64,000 bases of DNA from positions 12,276,840-12,340,839 of the forward strand of contig JAJEKV010000039.1 of NCBI GenBank assembly GCA_021234155.1, written 5' to 3'. Positions 36,972-47,879 of this stretch are shown piece after piece. Positions within the stretch are counted from its first letter, which is position 1. Each line of letters begins with the position of its first letter. Origin of the DNA: Isoetes taiwanensis (Eukaryota; Streptophyta; Lycopodiopsida; Isoetales; Isoetaceae). A program made the translations under genes and the position numbers. Under the pieces are notes generated by a model. That model was not told the DNA's origin. It saw nothing but the letters and a program-made list of their open reading frames with translations, and did not search any database.

Positions 36972-38264
36972 CTGTACTAGAGAATCCAATGAATGAAGAT
37001 CATTGATGTGTTGTTATTATGGTTGGTTGGTTGGTTGGGTTTACGTGCGCAAGTAAATAGGCTAACTGCCCTCTGCAGACTGTTTGATAGGCAAATCAAC
37101 GAAGATGTATATCGTATCTTAAGCCGCTATCTATTTTGAGTGCTTCAAAATTGCTATAATACTCTTGCTGTCTTCAATGGCTTAATAAATTTTTAAATAA
37201 TATGCTTTTAAAGCGTATGTAATTAAGTTACATTATGCTATAATATTATAGTTACTCAGGCTTCATATTAGTTTTTTTTTTTTTTTGGTTATAATGCTAG
37301 ATATTAGATATTCATGTTTTGCATGTTTACATGTTTTTACATATGTTTGGTTTTTTTAGGGCCCGAAGGGCCCAAATTTTTTTTTAATATAACAACCAAC
37401 ACACAACTACCATTAACATTAATTATCACAACCATTGGATCCAACACATTTAAATTAAAATCCCCCTTAAACCCCCTTTGGTTTGGGTGCATATTCACAC
37501 GGGGGGTGACTCCAGACAACGAGAGCTGTTGGATAGGCATATTCACCCCTTATTCCTTAATCTACACCGTACGTAAAATTCCTCGTTTGTGGGGTATGCA
37601 AGTACAAAATTTGCTATACTGTATAACAAGATTTGCAAAATACTATAAGATTTGAAGCAAAATACTATATGGTGTTGATTTTGTACGTGCAAAATATAAT
37701 TATAAGGGCTCTCGGCCGCCCTACGTCACCCCAGTGTGAATATGCACCCAAACCAAAGGGGTTTAAGGGGATTTTAATTTAAATGTGTTGGATCCAATGG
37801 TTGTGATAATTAATGTTAATGGTAGTTGTGTGTTGGTTGTTATATTAAAAAAATTTGGGCCCTTCGGGCCCTAAAAAATCCAAACATATGTAAAAAACAT
37901 GTAAACATGCAAAACATGAATATCTAATATCTAGCATAACAAAAAAAAAAAAAAAAACTAATATGAAGCCCGAGTAACTATAATATTATAGCATAATGTA
38001 ACTTAATTACATACGCTTTAAAAGCATATTATTTAAAAATTTATTAAGCCATTGAAGACAGCAAGAGTATTATAGCAATTTTGAAGCACTCAAAATAGAT
38101 AGCGGCTTAAGATACGATATACATCTTCGTTGATTTGCCTATCAAACGGTCTCCCCGGCAGAGGGCGCTTAGCCTATTTACTTAGCGCACGCGAAACCCA
38201 ACCAACCAACCAACCATAATAACAACACATCAATGATCTTCATTCATTGGATTCTCTAGTACAG
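36972..38264. mobile_element. 1.29-kb foldback element, ~540-bp arms
   Basis: The left arm (36972-37510) and right arm (37725-38264) are reverse complements along their whole length with few differences, around a 214-bp spacer. Outer ends read CTGTACTAGAGAATCCAATG. The arms contain a GGTTGGTTGGTTGG repeat, poly-T tracts and GGGCCCGAAGGGCCC. No coding capacity and no convincing target duplication were found. A related partial copy lies at 43700-43822. Confidence 0.85.
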
Positions 38265-38399
38265 TAATGTTGGAACAACATCATGTTGACTTCAGGCATC
38301 GAAGAAATGTCATGTGGAATTGATGGATTGAGAGATTCTATAGTCTGCATGAACGTAAAGGAAAGAAATTGGTTAGATTGATATTAATTTAGAAAATAG

Positions 38400-38548
38400 G
38401 AAATAAAATTGAATCAATAAAAGCTTTTGACACTGATATGCTCTACAATAATGTTTTATTCACAAACCTTTAGTAACAAAATAAAATTGAATCAAATAAA
38501 AGCTTTAGACATTGATATGCTTGACAATAATGTTTTATTCACAAACCA
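38400..38548. repeat. ~79-bp tandem duplication
   Basis: AAATAAAATTGAATCAA through ATGTTTTATTCACAAACC occurs twice in direct orientation (38400-38468, 38480-38547). Confidence 0.8.
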
Positions 38549-39249
38549 TTGCATGAAAGACAACAACATCAACGTTACTCTGCAGTAACAATTAATGAGG
38601 TTCATAAAGAACTTAGTGACACTTTCTCACGGGTTGCCTGGCTTTGGTTTAACAAGTGAAGAGAATCGGCCAGTTTGGTGATGTGGAGTAGGTTTCTGTA
38701 GCGATCGGAAGCGAGATCAAAGATAGAGGTTTTGAAGCAAGCTTGCTCATTAGCATTCCCGTGTTACTTCATTTCTGACTATTTCTCTTTCACAATGAAA
38801 CCATTGTTTATCAATCCATATGATTTTGGATGCTCCATATGGCCTTGTTTGTTTGGTGATCTCGCACGACTCGTAAAGCGGCATGGAATAATCCGCTGTT
38901 GTTGTGTGCACAAGAATCCATTTGTTGATTGAAGCTAAAGGGCTGGTTACTATGAATAATCCGGCGGGGAATATCAAGAAGTTGGAAGCAAACAGAGAGG
39001 GCCTAAAACTCTAAACTCTTTTAGAATCGCAACAAATCTTAGAACGGACAAAGTGAAGGAAACAAAGGCGGGTTTTGCAAAGCATTGCATTGTAGAATCG
39101 AGAAAACCAATATCTTGTAAAAATACCATTATATTAGCGAAGAAACATTAAAAAACAAATACCTTTGTAAATGTGAGCAAAAAATCCATCTCGTGATAAC
39201 CTTCCATCAGCAAACATCCACTCCGGCAACAAGAATCTTAGAGGGCAAG

Positions 39250-39366
39250 TACACATGCGCATGCGCATGCACATGCACATGCACATGCACATGCACATGC
39301 ACAAGCAGAATACACATGCACATGCACATGCACATGCACGTGCACATGCACATGCATACACATGCG
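39250..39366. repeat. CATGCA hexamer minisatellite
   Basis: About 19 CATGCA/CATGCG units, interrupted near 39303. Alternating purine/pyrimidine throughout, so it is Z-DNA-prone; each unit also carries an RY (CATGCA) word. ORFs on both strands are artefacts. Confidence 0.9.
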
Positions 39367-41586
39367 CAGTGTTCATGCACAAACATGCAGAGAAAGACAA
39401 CAACCCTCGGATTGTTTCAGCCAACGAAAATTAACGGCCCATAAAGGGTGCACTCTAGAAATACTATTTAGTACACCTCAATGAATACAACAACGAAATC
39501 ATAGAAAAACCATGTGAAAAAGCGTATAAAAAACAAAAAGTAACCCCCTGTTATTATGCTACATATTGATACTAAAGCTTGTCCATACCAGAAGCACGTT
39601 AACTCTACCTCAGGACCTCCTCTGAAATATAACGTCAAAGCAGGTCGTCGGTAGATATGCTCCACTGCTAGAAGCCTCCAATTAGATCGAAAGGTAAAGA
39701 AAATCAAACAAAAACCTAAGCCGTCCAATTTAGACAAATCAAATCCTGGGCATCGAATCGAGGGCTGGATCCAAATCCAGGATTTACACAATAACATTAT
39801 AATATAGGATCATTTCATCAAGCTTCTATTTACTGAATGTGGGCATCATCAAATTTGATCCAAATGGTAATAGTTAACTGCAACAGTCAACATCCCTCTT
39901 TCTTGCTATCTAGCTAACATTGTTCTCAAGTAGAACAGATAAGGCATCTGCATACAGTTCTTCAATAATGTGAATCACGAATTCCACAATATTGAAAAGG
40001 CTAAGAAGTAAGGCAATTAGACTTCAAACAGAGATGTCACAAATCACAAACTTTTTCATGCATTCTAAGAATCAGAGGGACCAACTGATAATAGTGAATG
40101 GCGTTACCTCGTTTTCCAATTTAGAACAACAGAACAATTGACATGCAGAGCGACGTACATGTTTGTTGAAATAGAGCTAAGATCTGATGCAGAAAATGTG
40201 GAGCTATACGGCAAAATTTATTCCTGAATGGCCTTCGCTTGGAGCAAAACTATAGTTCATCGGATCAACTGGAGCATTAGACAACGATGCGGCTTCCATG
40301 CCGTGGCATCAAAATGAAAGAATTAGATAAGGAGGAAAATAAAAAATAATCCAAAACACAGTTATGCACAGCTTCAGAAGATGCATTCTTACACCTGGAG
40401 CTTAAGAAATGCATACTGGCGTACTCCAATTTTAGAAGAGCAGTCATGGATGCCACGGCAATGCATGCGAGCTCCTCTGTGGCATGCCCTTGAGTGGAAA
40501 TTCCAAAAGAAAAAATCATAGACAAACTTCTACGATTTTTGGTAATCGGGTAAGTTTTCCCGGCGACCAAAACCCCTAAAATCATAGAAAATCAATTAAA
40601 AAAAAATTCCAAAAAAGTTTTTAGCCAAACCTGAAAATCCCAAATTAAAAAGATTGATATTCTCAATCGTGGCATAATATTACTCGAATATGGCAAAAGT
40701 GATGTGGATGGGTGCATCACTATATGCTCATTCCTCCATATTTTTGTTTGTAACATTCAGATATCAAGAGCATGCTTGTACCATGAGTATGCTTGTAGCA
40801 TTCAAATATCAGGAGTCTTCGGATATCAAGAGTATCTTGTTGGTCTATAGCTTCCTGTACCATATCATAGTTGTCCTCCATATTTTCTTCCTGCTATAAA
40901 GAATGCTTAGTATGTTATCAAACACGCAAGATCTTGATTTATGCTTATGTTGCATACTGATTTTTCTGCGGCAGAATTTTCCTATTCTATTGCATTACAT
41001 GCATTCACTCTTTTAATACATCACAAATGCTTTACATTCCAGATGCACGGTGCATATCCATGTTCTTCTTAAGCAAAAACTCTAAAAATCCTATTCAATG
41101 TTTATTCTGCTTAATTTCCTCTGCTTCATTTTTTCTGCACTAGCATAATTATCTCTCTTCAATGCATTAAATGCATTCCTATTCATTCAGATACCGCATC
41201 CTTGCTTTTACAGGATGTATTGCTCTACAAAAATGCAAATGTATTCCTAATGATAAACACTGCAATAAAATAGCTTATCATAATAGACAACATTCTGCTA
41301 TATATTATTTATTTACAAGAGCTTAGTTTAACTAGGTGTATCATGTTTTCAGAAATAATTCCATAATATCGCAGAAGCCATGAATTCTAAACCGGTAAAA
41401 TACTCACCGTATGTTTTCATGCAGCAATGTGAAACAACTATTCTGTCCAGACCATAAAATCACCTGGAGTATGTCTTTATGAAACGAATTAACTTCAAGT
41501 TTATGTAATTGAGAATGTTACCTTAAGCTTTGCAAAAAGCTTACAAAACATATGCTACAGGATTTCTTGTTTGGAAAGACCAAGCA

Positions 41587-41686
41587 GATCTAAGCCTGCA
41601 CCTCTGATCAAGTCCAGCATTACCAAATAGAGCATAGATCTAAGCCTGCACCTCTGATCAAGTCCAGCATTACCAAATAGAGCATA
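41587..41686. repeat. Perfect 50-bp tandem duplication
   Basis: GATCTAAGCCTGCACCTCTG...GAGCATA occurs twice with period 50 and no visible mismatch. Confidence 0.9.
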
Positions 41687-41823
41687 TATATGATGTTGAA
41701 AAATATCCAAGGATTGTGGTGTTTAAAAACACCTTTTTATTTCAATATCCATGTCTATCAAGTAAAACACACAACAGAAGTTAACTACGAGATAAGATGC
41801 CAAGGATTATGAGAAAATCCCTT

Positions 41824-42236
41824 CTATTCAGATTCATATTCACTCGACTGCCTTGTATCTCCACGAGGTTCTCTTCCAAGGTTTTCATAAAGAACTTTTG
41901 TCAAGGCATTTCTACGTTCTTGATTCGCTGCAGAAATCTTAGCGTGAGTCTTTGGCATATGTTCAATCAAATATTGAATTTCCTTGGGATCATCAATAAC
42001 TGCTCTCACAAGCGCTTCCAATGGATCCAATGACACTCCTTGGACCCTATATAATCCATATCATGCAGCTCGTGCAACCTCACTCTCTGAATTTTCATAC
42101 GTTTTACTCGAGATGCCAAAACTTTTCTTCTATTCTCACTCTCCAAAGCATCTTTCAGTTCGACTTCAGCCTCAATCTTCCATTCCATATCAAAGTCATC
42201 CCCATGCCGTAGGCACAAGTTATGCAAAACTAATCA
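41824..42236 (-). pseudogene. PIF/Harbinger transposase C-terminus (DDE_Tnp_4)
   Basis: The frame opens with VLHNLCLRHGDDFDMEW, the conserved end of DDE_Tnp_4 nucleases (VLHNxC...D). A charged stretch follows (KIEAEVELKDALESENRRKV). Near 42030 it shifts to the frame DPLEALVRAVIDDPKEIQYL to a natural stop after TRQSSEYESE. The catalytic domain proper is missing because the open frame ends abruptly upstream near 42236, inside the inverted-repeat arm. Harbinger nucleases cut and insert at TWA sites. This remnant cannot be active. Confidence 0.55.
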
Positions 42237-42390
42237 TGTGGACACAATTTCAGGTACAATATCTAGCACAATAACATGGGTTTTTTTTGTGTTTTTGTAC
42301 GCTTTTTACTAAGGTTTTCCTATGATTTCGTGATGTATTCAAATGGATGTACTAATGCGTACATCTAGAGTGCACCATTTCTGAGCCATT

Positions 42391-42586
42391 GATTTTAGCC
42401 TTTTTTTTTTTCAATGGTCAACAACCAATGGCTCACAACAAAAGCCCTTTTTTTGTGCGTGTGGTGCATAATGGGCACATGAAGGGCCATTGATTTTAGC
42501 CTTTCTTTTTCAATGGTCAACAACCAATGGCTCACAACAAAAGCCCTCTTTTTGTGTGTGTGGTGCATAATGGGTACATGAAGGGC
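42391..42586. repeat. ~97-bp tandem duplication
   Basis: CATTGATTTTAGCC to GTGGTGCATAATGGG.ACATGAAGGG occurs twice in direct orientation, differing mainly in T-run lengths. Each unit contains a CCATTG/CAATGG palindrome. Confidence 0.85.
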
Positions 42587-42599
42587 TTGAAGGGCGCAT

Positions 42600-43699
42600 G
42601 TAGTGCAGTTTCCCCGCCGGCAACACATTTCTTATCATAACTTTTGATCCAGAGCTTTGTTTGAGATGATTTTTATTGCGTTGGAAAGCTCTCTCCGAGA
42701 TCATTTTGATAGTATATGATATGGATATATTTGGTTAAGTTATCTATGCTAAAACAGCAATTTTTCGGCCGGGTTTGGTAGGCTTTCACATCCTACCAGC
42801 TGATTAATACAGGATTGCGCTATTGGATATTGTTTTATGGCTCATTCCGAATGAAGCTTGCAAAAAATTACCATGTATTTTTAGATTTTGAGGCAGTTAT
42901 TAAGCAAATTCCAAGGCTTCTAGATCCTTGTGCTAACAAGCAGAAAAGTTTCCCACTTTGGTTTCTCACCACAAGAATCCATGGAGGCCAAAGGCTGCTG
43001 TTAAATTCCAGTTGAAAAATGTTTGTCTATGGGTGTTGCAAACTTTATGACTTTCAGAATAATGGGATCAATCTGCTCTATCTTTATGGTAACTTTTACT
43101 TATGTTCTATTTGTTTTATTGTGATCAAATTCAAAAGCTACAGGTGATGAAAGCCTCAAATGAATTCTAGTTTTTTTCTGGTTTGAATTCTAAAATTTTT
43201 GTTTGTGCCTCTTTATTTTTTGTCCTTTCACTAATGCATCTCGCATTAAGATCTTAGTCATGACTTATCTGTTGGCCGCCTAATGTTTAGGGACTAGAAT
43301 TGGCAAGAAAGCTTGAAACATGTATAATTTGGCGTGTTGCAATGAGCAGGTTCACACTTTGCTTAAAGCTGTTTCAAATTAAATTCTTATTATCAAGCAA
43401 ATGCTTAGTTTTATGTAGCTTCACATTCATTGAGTTAATGGTTGGACTCAAAGGCCTTAGTGCTAAAGCAAAACACATTTGCACTATTGGAACTTCATGT
43501 CATTAAGTTTAAATTGTTTGATTCAAAGTTGTTAGTGTTAAAATAAAGCACAAGGATATGCTGGGTTCAATCCCCATGACATGACCTAACGGTCATCTTG
43601 TTAACAAATGTTCTTTATTCCATTGATAACTCTTCTAAATTACTTTAATAACCTGTCGACCTTTTTTGAGGCTCCACAATTGCTATATATCATTTTTTG
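42600..43699. other. Intergenic, no gene seen
   Basis: Small unrelated ORFs only; none recognised. Confidence 0.5.
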
Positions 43700-43822
43700 T
43701 TGTTATGTTGCCCATCTCCTTCGGGGCAAAAAAAATTTTAGACAACACAAACCATTACATAAAACACTTTTAAATTAAAATCCCCCTAAAAACCCCTATG
43801 GTTTGGGTGCATATTCACACGG
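43700..43822. mobile_element. Partial copy of the 37-kb foldback family
   Basis: It shares the arm words CTTTTAAATTAAAATCCCCC and GGTTTGGGTGCATATTCACA, in the same order as 37375-37505. Only one arm's inner end is present. Confidence 0.65.
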
Positions 43823-43987
43823 GAGGGGGGAGGGGAGGGGGTGACTGAGACGGACCCAGCCCCCTTGGCCTGGGCCGTCCGCCGCGTTATGACACTCTAC
43901 ATTTAAACCGAGATAATCTAACACCCATGGCAATATAAATTCATAAAGAGCACTGCCAAAACGTCTAGATCACATTCATAAGATTCT

Positions 43988-45585
43988 TGTGACGTTCGGC
44001 GCGATCACGGTCCCGGGGATTATCGCATCTTTATCTAAACGCAGCATTACCGCCACTCCAACCGGCGGTGCGCCCGGCGTTGTAACCGGGTGAGTAGCCC
44101 TAGGGGGCAACTTGCTAGGTATGTGCATTTCTTATTAATGTGCACATGCACATTTATTAAGGTGCACACATTTCCATGTGGGCACATTTAGGTGCACACA
44201 TTTCCATGTAGGCACATTTGGCCACCTAGCCATTAAAGGCAAGTGGGCCCATTTCCAATTATCCCACATGCCTAAAGGGATAATTGGAAACCCTAAGCCC
44301 CAACCCTTGCCTATTTAAGTAGGAGAACCCTAACTTGCCCATTTTCGTTCCTAGGGTTTTAGAGCTCTTTTTGGCTGCTCTAGGAGTCAAAACCGCCTCC
44401 TGGACTCGCCCGAGAGAATGGCACCATTAGTTTCCCTTGATTCGGCGGATTAAAGTAGGATGGTCGAACTTCAGTCGGGAGGAGCAACTCATGGATCGGT
44501 ATGTAGTCGATTTAATGGTCTAAACCGTTTTTCGGTCATTGTATCGATGGGTTTAGCCTATTAAATCGCCTTTAGCAGCTATCTAGATCTCTAGATGAGT
44601 AGATACCAGACTCTAACTAAAGAACCTAACTCTATGATATAGATTAGATCTATGTTCTTTAGTTCAATACGTGATGTATATGGATGATGTATCTCTGTGA
44701 ACTCCTTGTATTGGGAAGGGGTAGAGACTTCAAGCTTGGTAGTAGATGCTCCTAGATTAGCCTCTCTAGCACACCATAGATTCGACTTTTGTGTACAAGA
44801 ACCACACTGGTTGTGGGTGAAGGGGTGACTGGCTAAGAAGGAGGTTAGTGTTCGACTCTTGAGCGATCCCTCGGTGTGTAAGGCCCACTGGGGATCATTG
44901 TGACTAGGTCTAATGGCTTACCACCGAGTGTGGGTAAGGCATGGGCTCGACACCCGTGAAGTGGTGTTCATGACTTTCGATGGGTTCAATCGAATACGGG
45001 CAAAGTGGCCCTCTAGTCACCTTGAGTCGGCATGTAGATCTGGCGGAGGGAGTGATCCCTACGCCCCATCGAGGCTGGGATGATGACCCGGGAGTAGCCC
45101 TTTGGCTATGCATCCCGGACTCTGATCAGTCCCGACACTTTTCGACCTTACGCAAAGTGTGCCGGGAGGGGCGGATGGAGTGGACAACCCTATGCCATGT
45201 TCTTATGCCAGCCAAATCCATTGCCATGAATTCGCATGCGCAATGAACTCAGGGGAGACCCAAGCCGTCGGTCATCCCTTTGAGTCCGAGCCTTGGGTAG
45301 GATTCCCTATGTGATGTGCTTTGATCTTTGTCTATGCAGATATGTGGAGGACCATCCGCATTGATGGTCATATGATGTTGATGTATGTACTACTGACATG
45401 TATGTTCACGCTTCCGCAGACTAGGTAGGCCCGAGGGAGGCGGGGTAAAGGACCCCTTCATTCTTCCCAATGGAACTCTTCAAGGTTGGGTGATAATGGA
45501 GGGCCCTATATTAGCATGGAGCTGGTATGGGGATGAACTCTGTTTGTATATCGGTGAGTGCACCGTATATGAGTAGGGGCGTCCA
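43988..45585 (+). repeat. 5' LTR of the 11.7-kb element
   Basis: Starts TGTGACGTTCGGC and ends near GGGGCGTCCA. It is identical to the 3' LTR over long AT-rich blocks (for example ~270 bp from 44090), but differs in short clusters at CG-containing spots. It contains two direct copies of AGGTGCACACATTTCCATGT. Confidence 0.93.
44312..44319 (+). promoter_or_regulatory. Likely TATA box of the 5' LTR
   Basis: TATTTAAG sits about 325 bp into the LTR, upstream of TAGGAGAACCCTAACTTGCC, and is conserved in the 3' LTR. It is the best TATA-like word at a usual U3 position. Confidence 0.45.
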
Positions 45586-45588
45586 AAG

Positions 45589-45600
45589 TGGTATCGAGCA
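45589..45600 (+). other. Primer binding site, initiator-Met tRNA (imperfect)
   Basis: TGGTATCGAGCA, three bases after the LTR, resembles the plant initiator-Met primer site TGGTATCAGAGC with one base missing. It fixes the plus orientation. Confidence 0.75.
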
Positions 45601-45810
45601 ATGTTCTTGGAGACCAAGAGCAAAGCACTGGCCATGCTCCCAGTAGTACTAACTTGATAGGATCCTCGAACCTCGGAAAGTGGGAAATTTTTTTCTCATT
45701 TTTGTAGTTTATGCTAAGCTAGTAACAGTTAAGTGGATTGGAATTTAATATTAGCACAGTTAGGTGAATTGGAACTTAATAAAACTAAAAAGAATGAGCC
45801 AGGTAAGGTG

Positions 45811-47187
45811 GTCTCACAGCTCGCGCCTGGTTCAATAACTAAACTTTAGTTTTGGCGACGGTAAAAGTGTGAGACATTGATGAAAACTTGGCTTGAAAAG
45901 TTATAGAATTTAAAAAGTAACTTGGTAATTCGAATCTTAGCCTAGGATCTAGCTAGATTAGTCTAGTTTTTCAATCTCTTTGAACCTCATCTTAAAAAGG
46001 ATTCTCGTGTAGCGCAGAATTGAACCTCCCACCCACAGGGTTGAACCCCCCCAAACCCCCCCGTGCCAACCACTGAGGGCGGGCATCGTTTGCGTTTGAA
46101 TTATAATTCTTAATTAGATTTAAGCTTTAATAATGTTAGATAATATTAATGGCTAAGCCTTAGATTTAGAACCAAGGCCCTTAAGCTAGATAGAGACGAG
46201 ATCTCGATAGACACGGGGACTCCGATCGACATGATGCGCACTAAAATGAACCCTTCGACTTTTCGACAAAAAAAACAGCCCGAGGCCAAGGAGGCCAAGG
46301 AAACAAGAAGAGGAGAGGGCGAACGAGAGCCGGGAGGCCAAGGCTCAAAGCGGAAAGCGGAAGCCGGTCCAACATTTTGAAGACTCAACGGCTGACTTTG
46401 TTCATGCGGCCCGAGTAACCCTCATGAGGGAAGGCATGTAATTAGCTAGTTTAATTAAAGGGAGATCCCAGTGTAGATATGTTGTAAATAATCAATAATT
46501 TTGTTAATACATGATAATTTTGAGTAGTTTATGTGTCAAATCTTGCTTAATTAGGACGAGTTAGCAAGTAGTAGTTTTTATTTTAGTAAAATAGGATACT
46601 CTCAGACCAAAAAGTGTGATGTCTCACAGCTCGCGCCTGGTCGCAAAACAAAAAGTTAGTTTTGAAGCGAGGCGCAAGCTGTGAGACCTCGCCCAAACTT
46701 GACCAAAACACCTCCAAATTGACCAAGTAAGGGGTCGATTCTGCCTAATTTGATGAGCCCATCACCCTTACACCATTAGTTTACCCAAATTAGACACCTT
46801 TGATCGAAATGAGACTGATGTCTCACATTTTCGGCTGTCGCAAAACAAAAGTTAGTTTTGAGGCGCAAAAGCGTGAGACCTCTTACCATTTCTTCACCAG
46901 GACTTGTCAAAGTCACCTTCAACCCTCCTGCATAGCATCTTTTATGTAACCTAGCCTTGTTCAAGCATTTCATACCTAGACCATGTCCAAACTAGACCAA
47001 AACACCTCCAAATTGACCAAGTAAAAGGCGTCCATTCTCGCCTAACTTTCGATGAGACTAGCATGATTTGACCCTTAGATCACCCAAATTGGACACGTTT
47101 AACCAATTTACAGCCAATGTCTCACAGCTCGCGCCTGGTCAAAGAACTAAACTTTAGTTTTTGGAGGGGCGCAACCTCGGTGAACCT
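45811..47187 (+). repeat. Four related stem-loops in the element leader
   Basis: Copies at 45811-45875, 46621-46687, 46820-46879 and 47119-47187. Each begins GTCTCACA and the first three end GTGAGAC, so the ends pair. The second also pairs CGCCT with AGGCG, and inner AACTAAA/TTTAGTT or CAAAAC/GTTTTG words pair. Around copies 2-4 a longer unit repeats (AAAACACCTCCAAATTGACC at 46703 and 46994). The fourth copy has lost its closing arm (GTGAACC). Confidence 0.85.
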
Positions 47188-47879
47188 CCAAACTTTGAAC
47201 CTCCATAACTTGAGCTCGAGCTCCAAATCGTCTGAAAATTGTTGCAATAGGACCATTAGATAGCCTAGAATCCTTTTATGACCTCAAATTAGGCTAGAAA
47301 TGTCAAACCCTAGCCAAAATTGACCAAAATTGCCCAAACCCTTGAATTGTTTTTCCAAACTGTAGTTTGTTTGTAGATAGAAGCCTACCCCATTAGTAGC
47401 TCGCAAGTATTGCTCTCGGCTCGAAGCTGATACCTTACTCCTAGATAGAAGTGCCCAAGAACACCCCTTTGTTATAGTCATCTAGACCTCAGCATAGCAA
47501 CCCAAGTCCAACTGTCGGTACATCACCTCTGCTCATGCCAAAGGCATAAACCTTGACCTAATTCTGTGTCCTTCTAATAGAGTTTGACTTATATAGCCGC
47601 CACATTGACACTCCCTATTGCCAGGGTACCTAGAAAGGAGCTAGAGTCTAGAACTGCCCAAGCCGCTCCATGTGTAGAGATTGGACTCCCCCAAACCAAC
47701 TTTGTTAGGACCTTAGGGTATGCCTCAAACATCATGGAGGTTTTGCAAAACAACCCTCATTTCATGCCATACCACACGTCCTAATATCCATAGACTTGTA
47801 GATTATAGATATGTCTCCAGTAATGCTGCTCGAGCCACCTTGCTTGCTTATAGAGCCCAGAATGTTGTAGGAGAGCCCT

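Larger units (their letters stand above)
39445..42390. mobile_element. Inverted-repeat element with Harbinger remnant
   Basis: 39445-39575 (GGTGCACTCTAGAAAT, then CGAAATCATAGAAAAACC) and 42245-42375 (its diverged reverse complement, ending AGAGTGCACC) bracket 2.9 kb. A Harbinger transposase C-terminus lies just inside the right arm. The arms are roughly 75-80% alike by eye and no target duplication is visible. Two independent inverted copies of one element is the alternative. Confidence 0.45.

Noticed and set aside
39134-39444. Cys/Met-rich ORFs
   Set aside because: CATGCA repeat artefact.
45975-46085. tRNA-like sequence (GGTTCAATTC on the minus strand)
   Set aside because: B-box-like word present but no A box at proper spacing and no cloverleaf.
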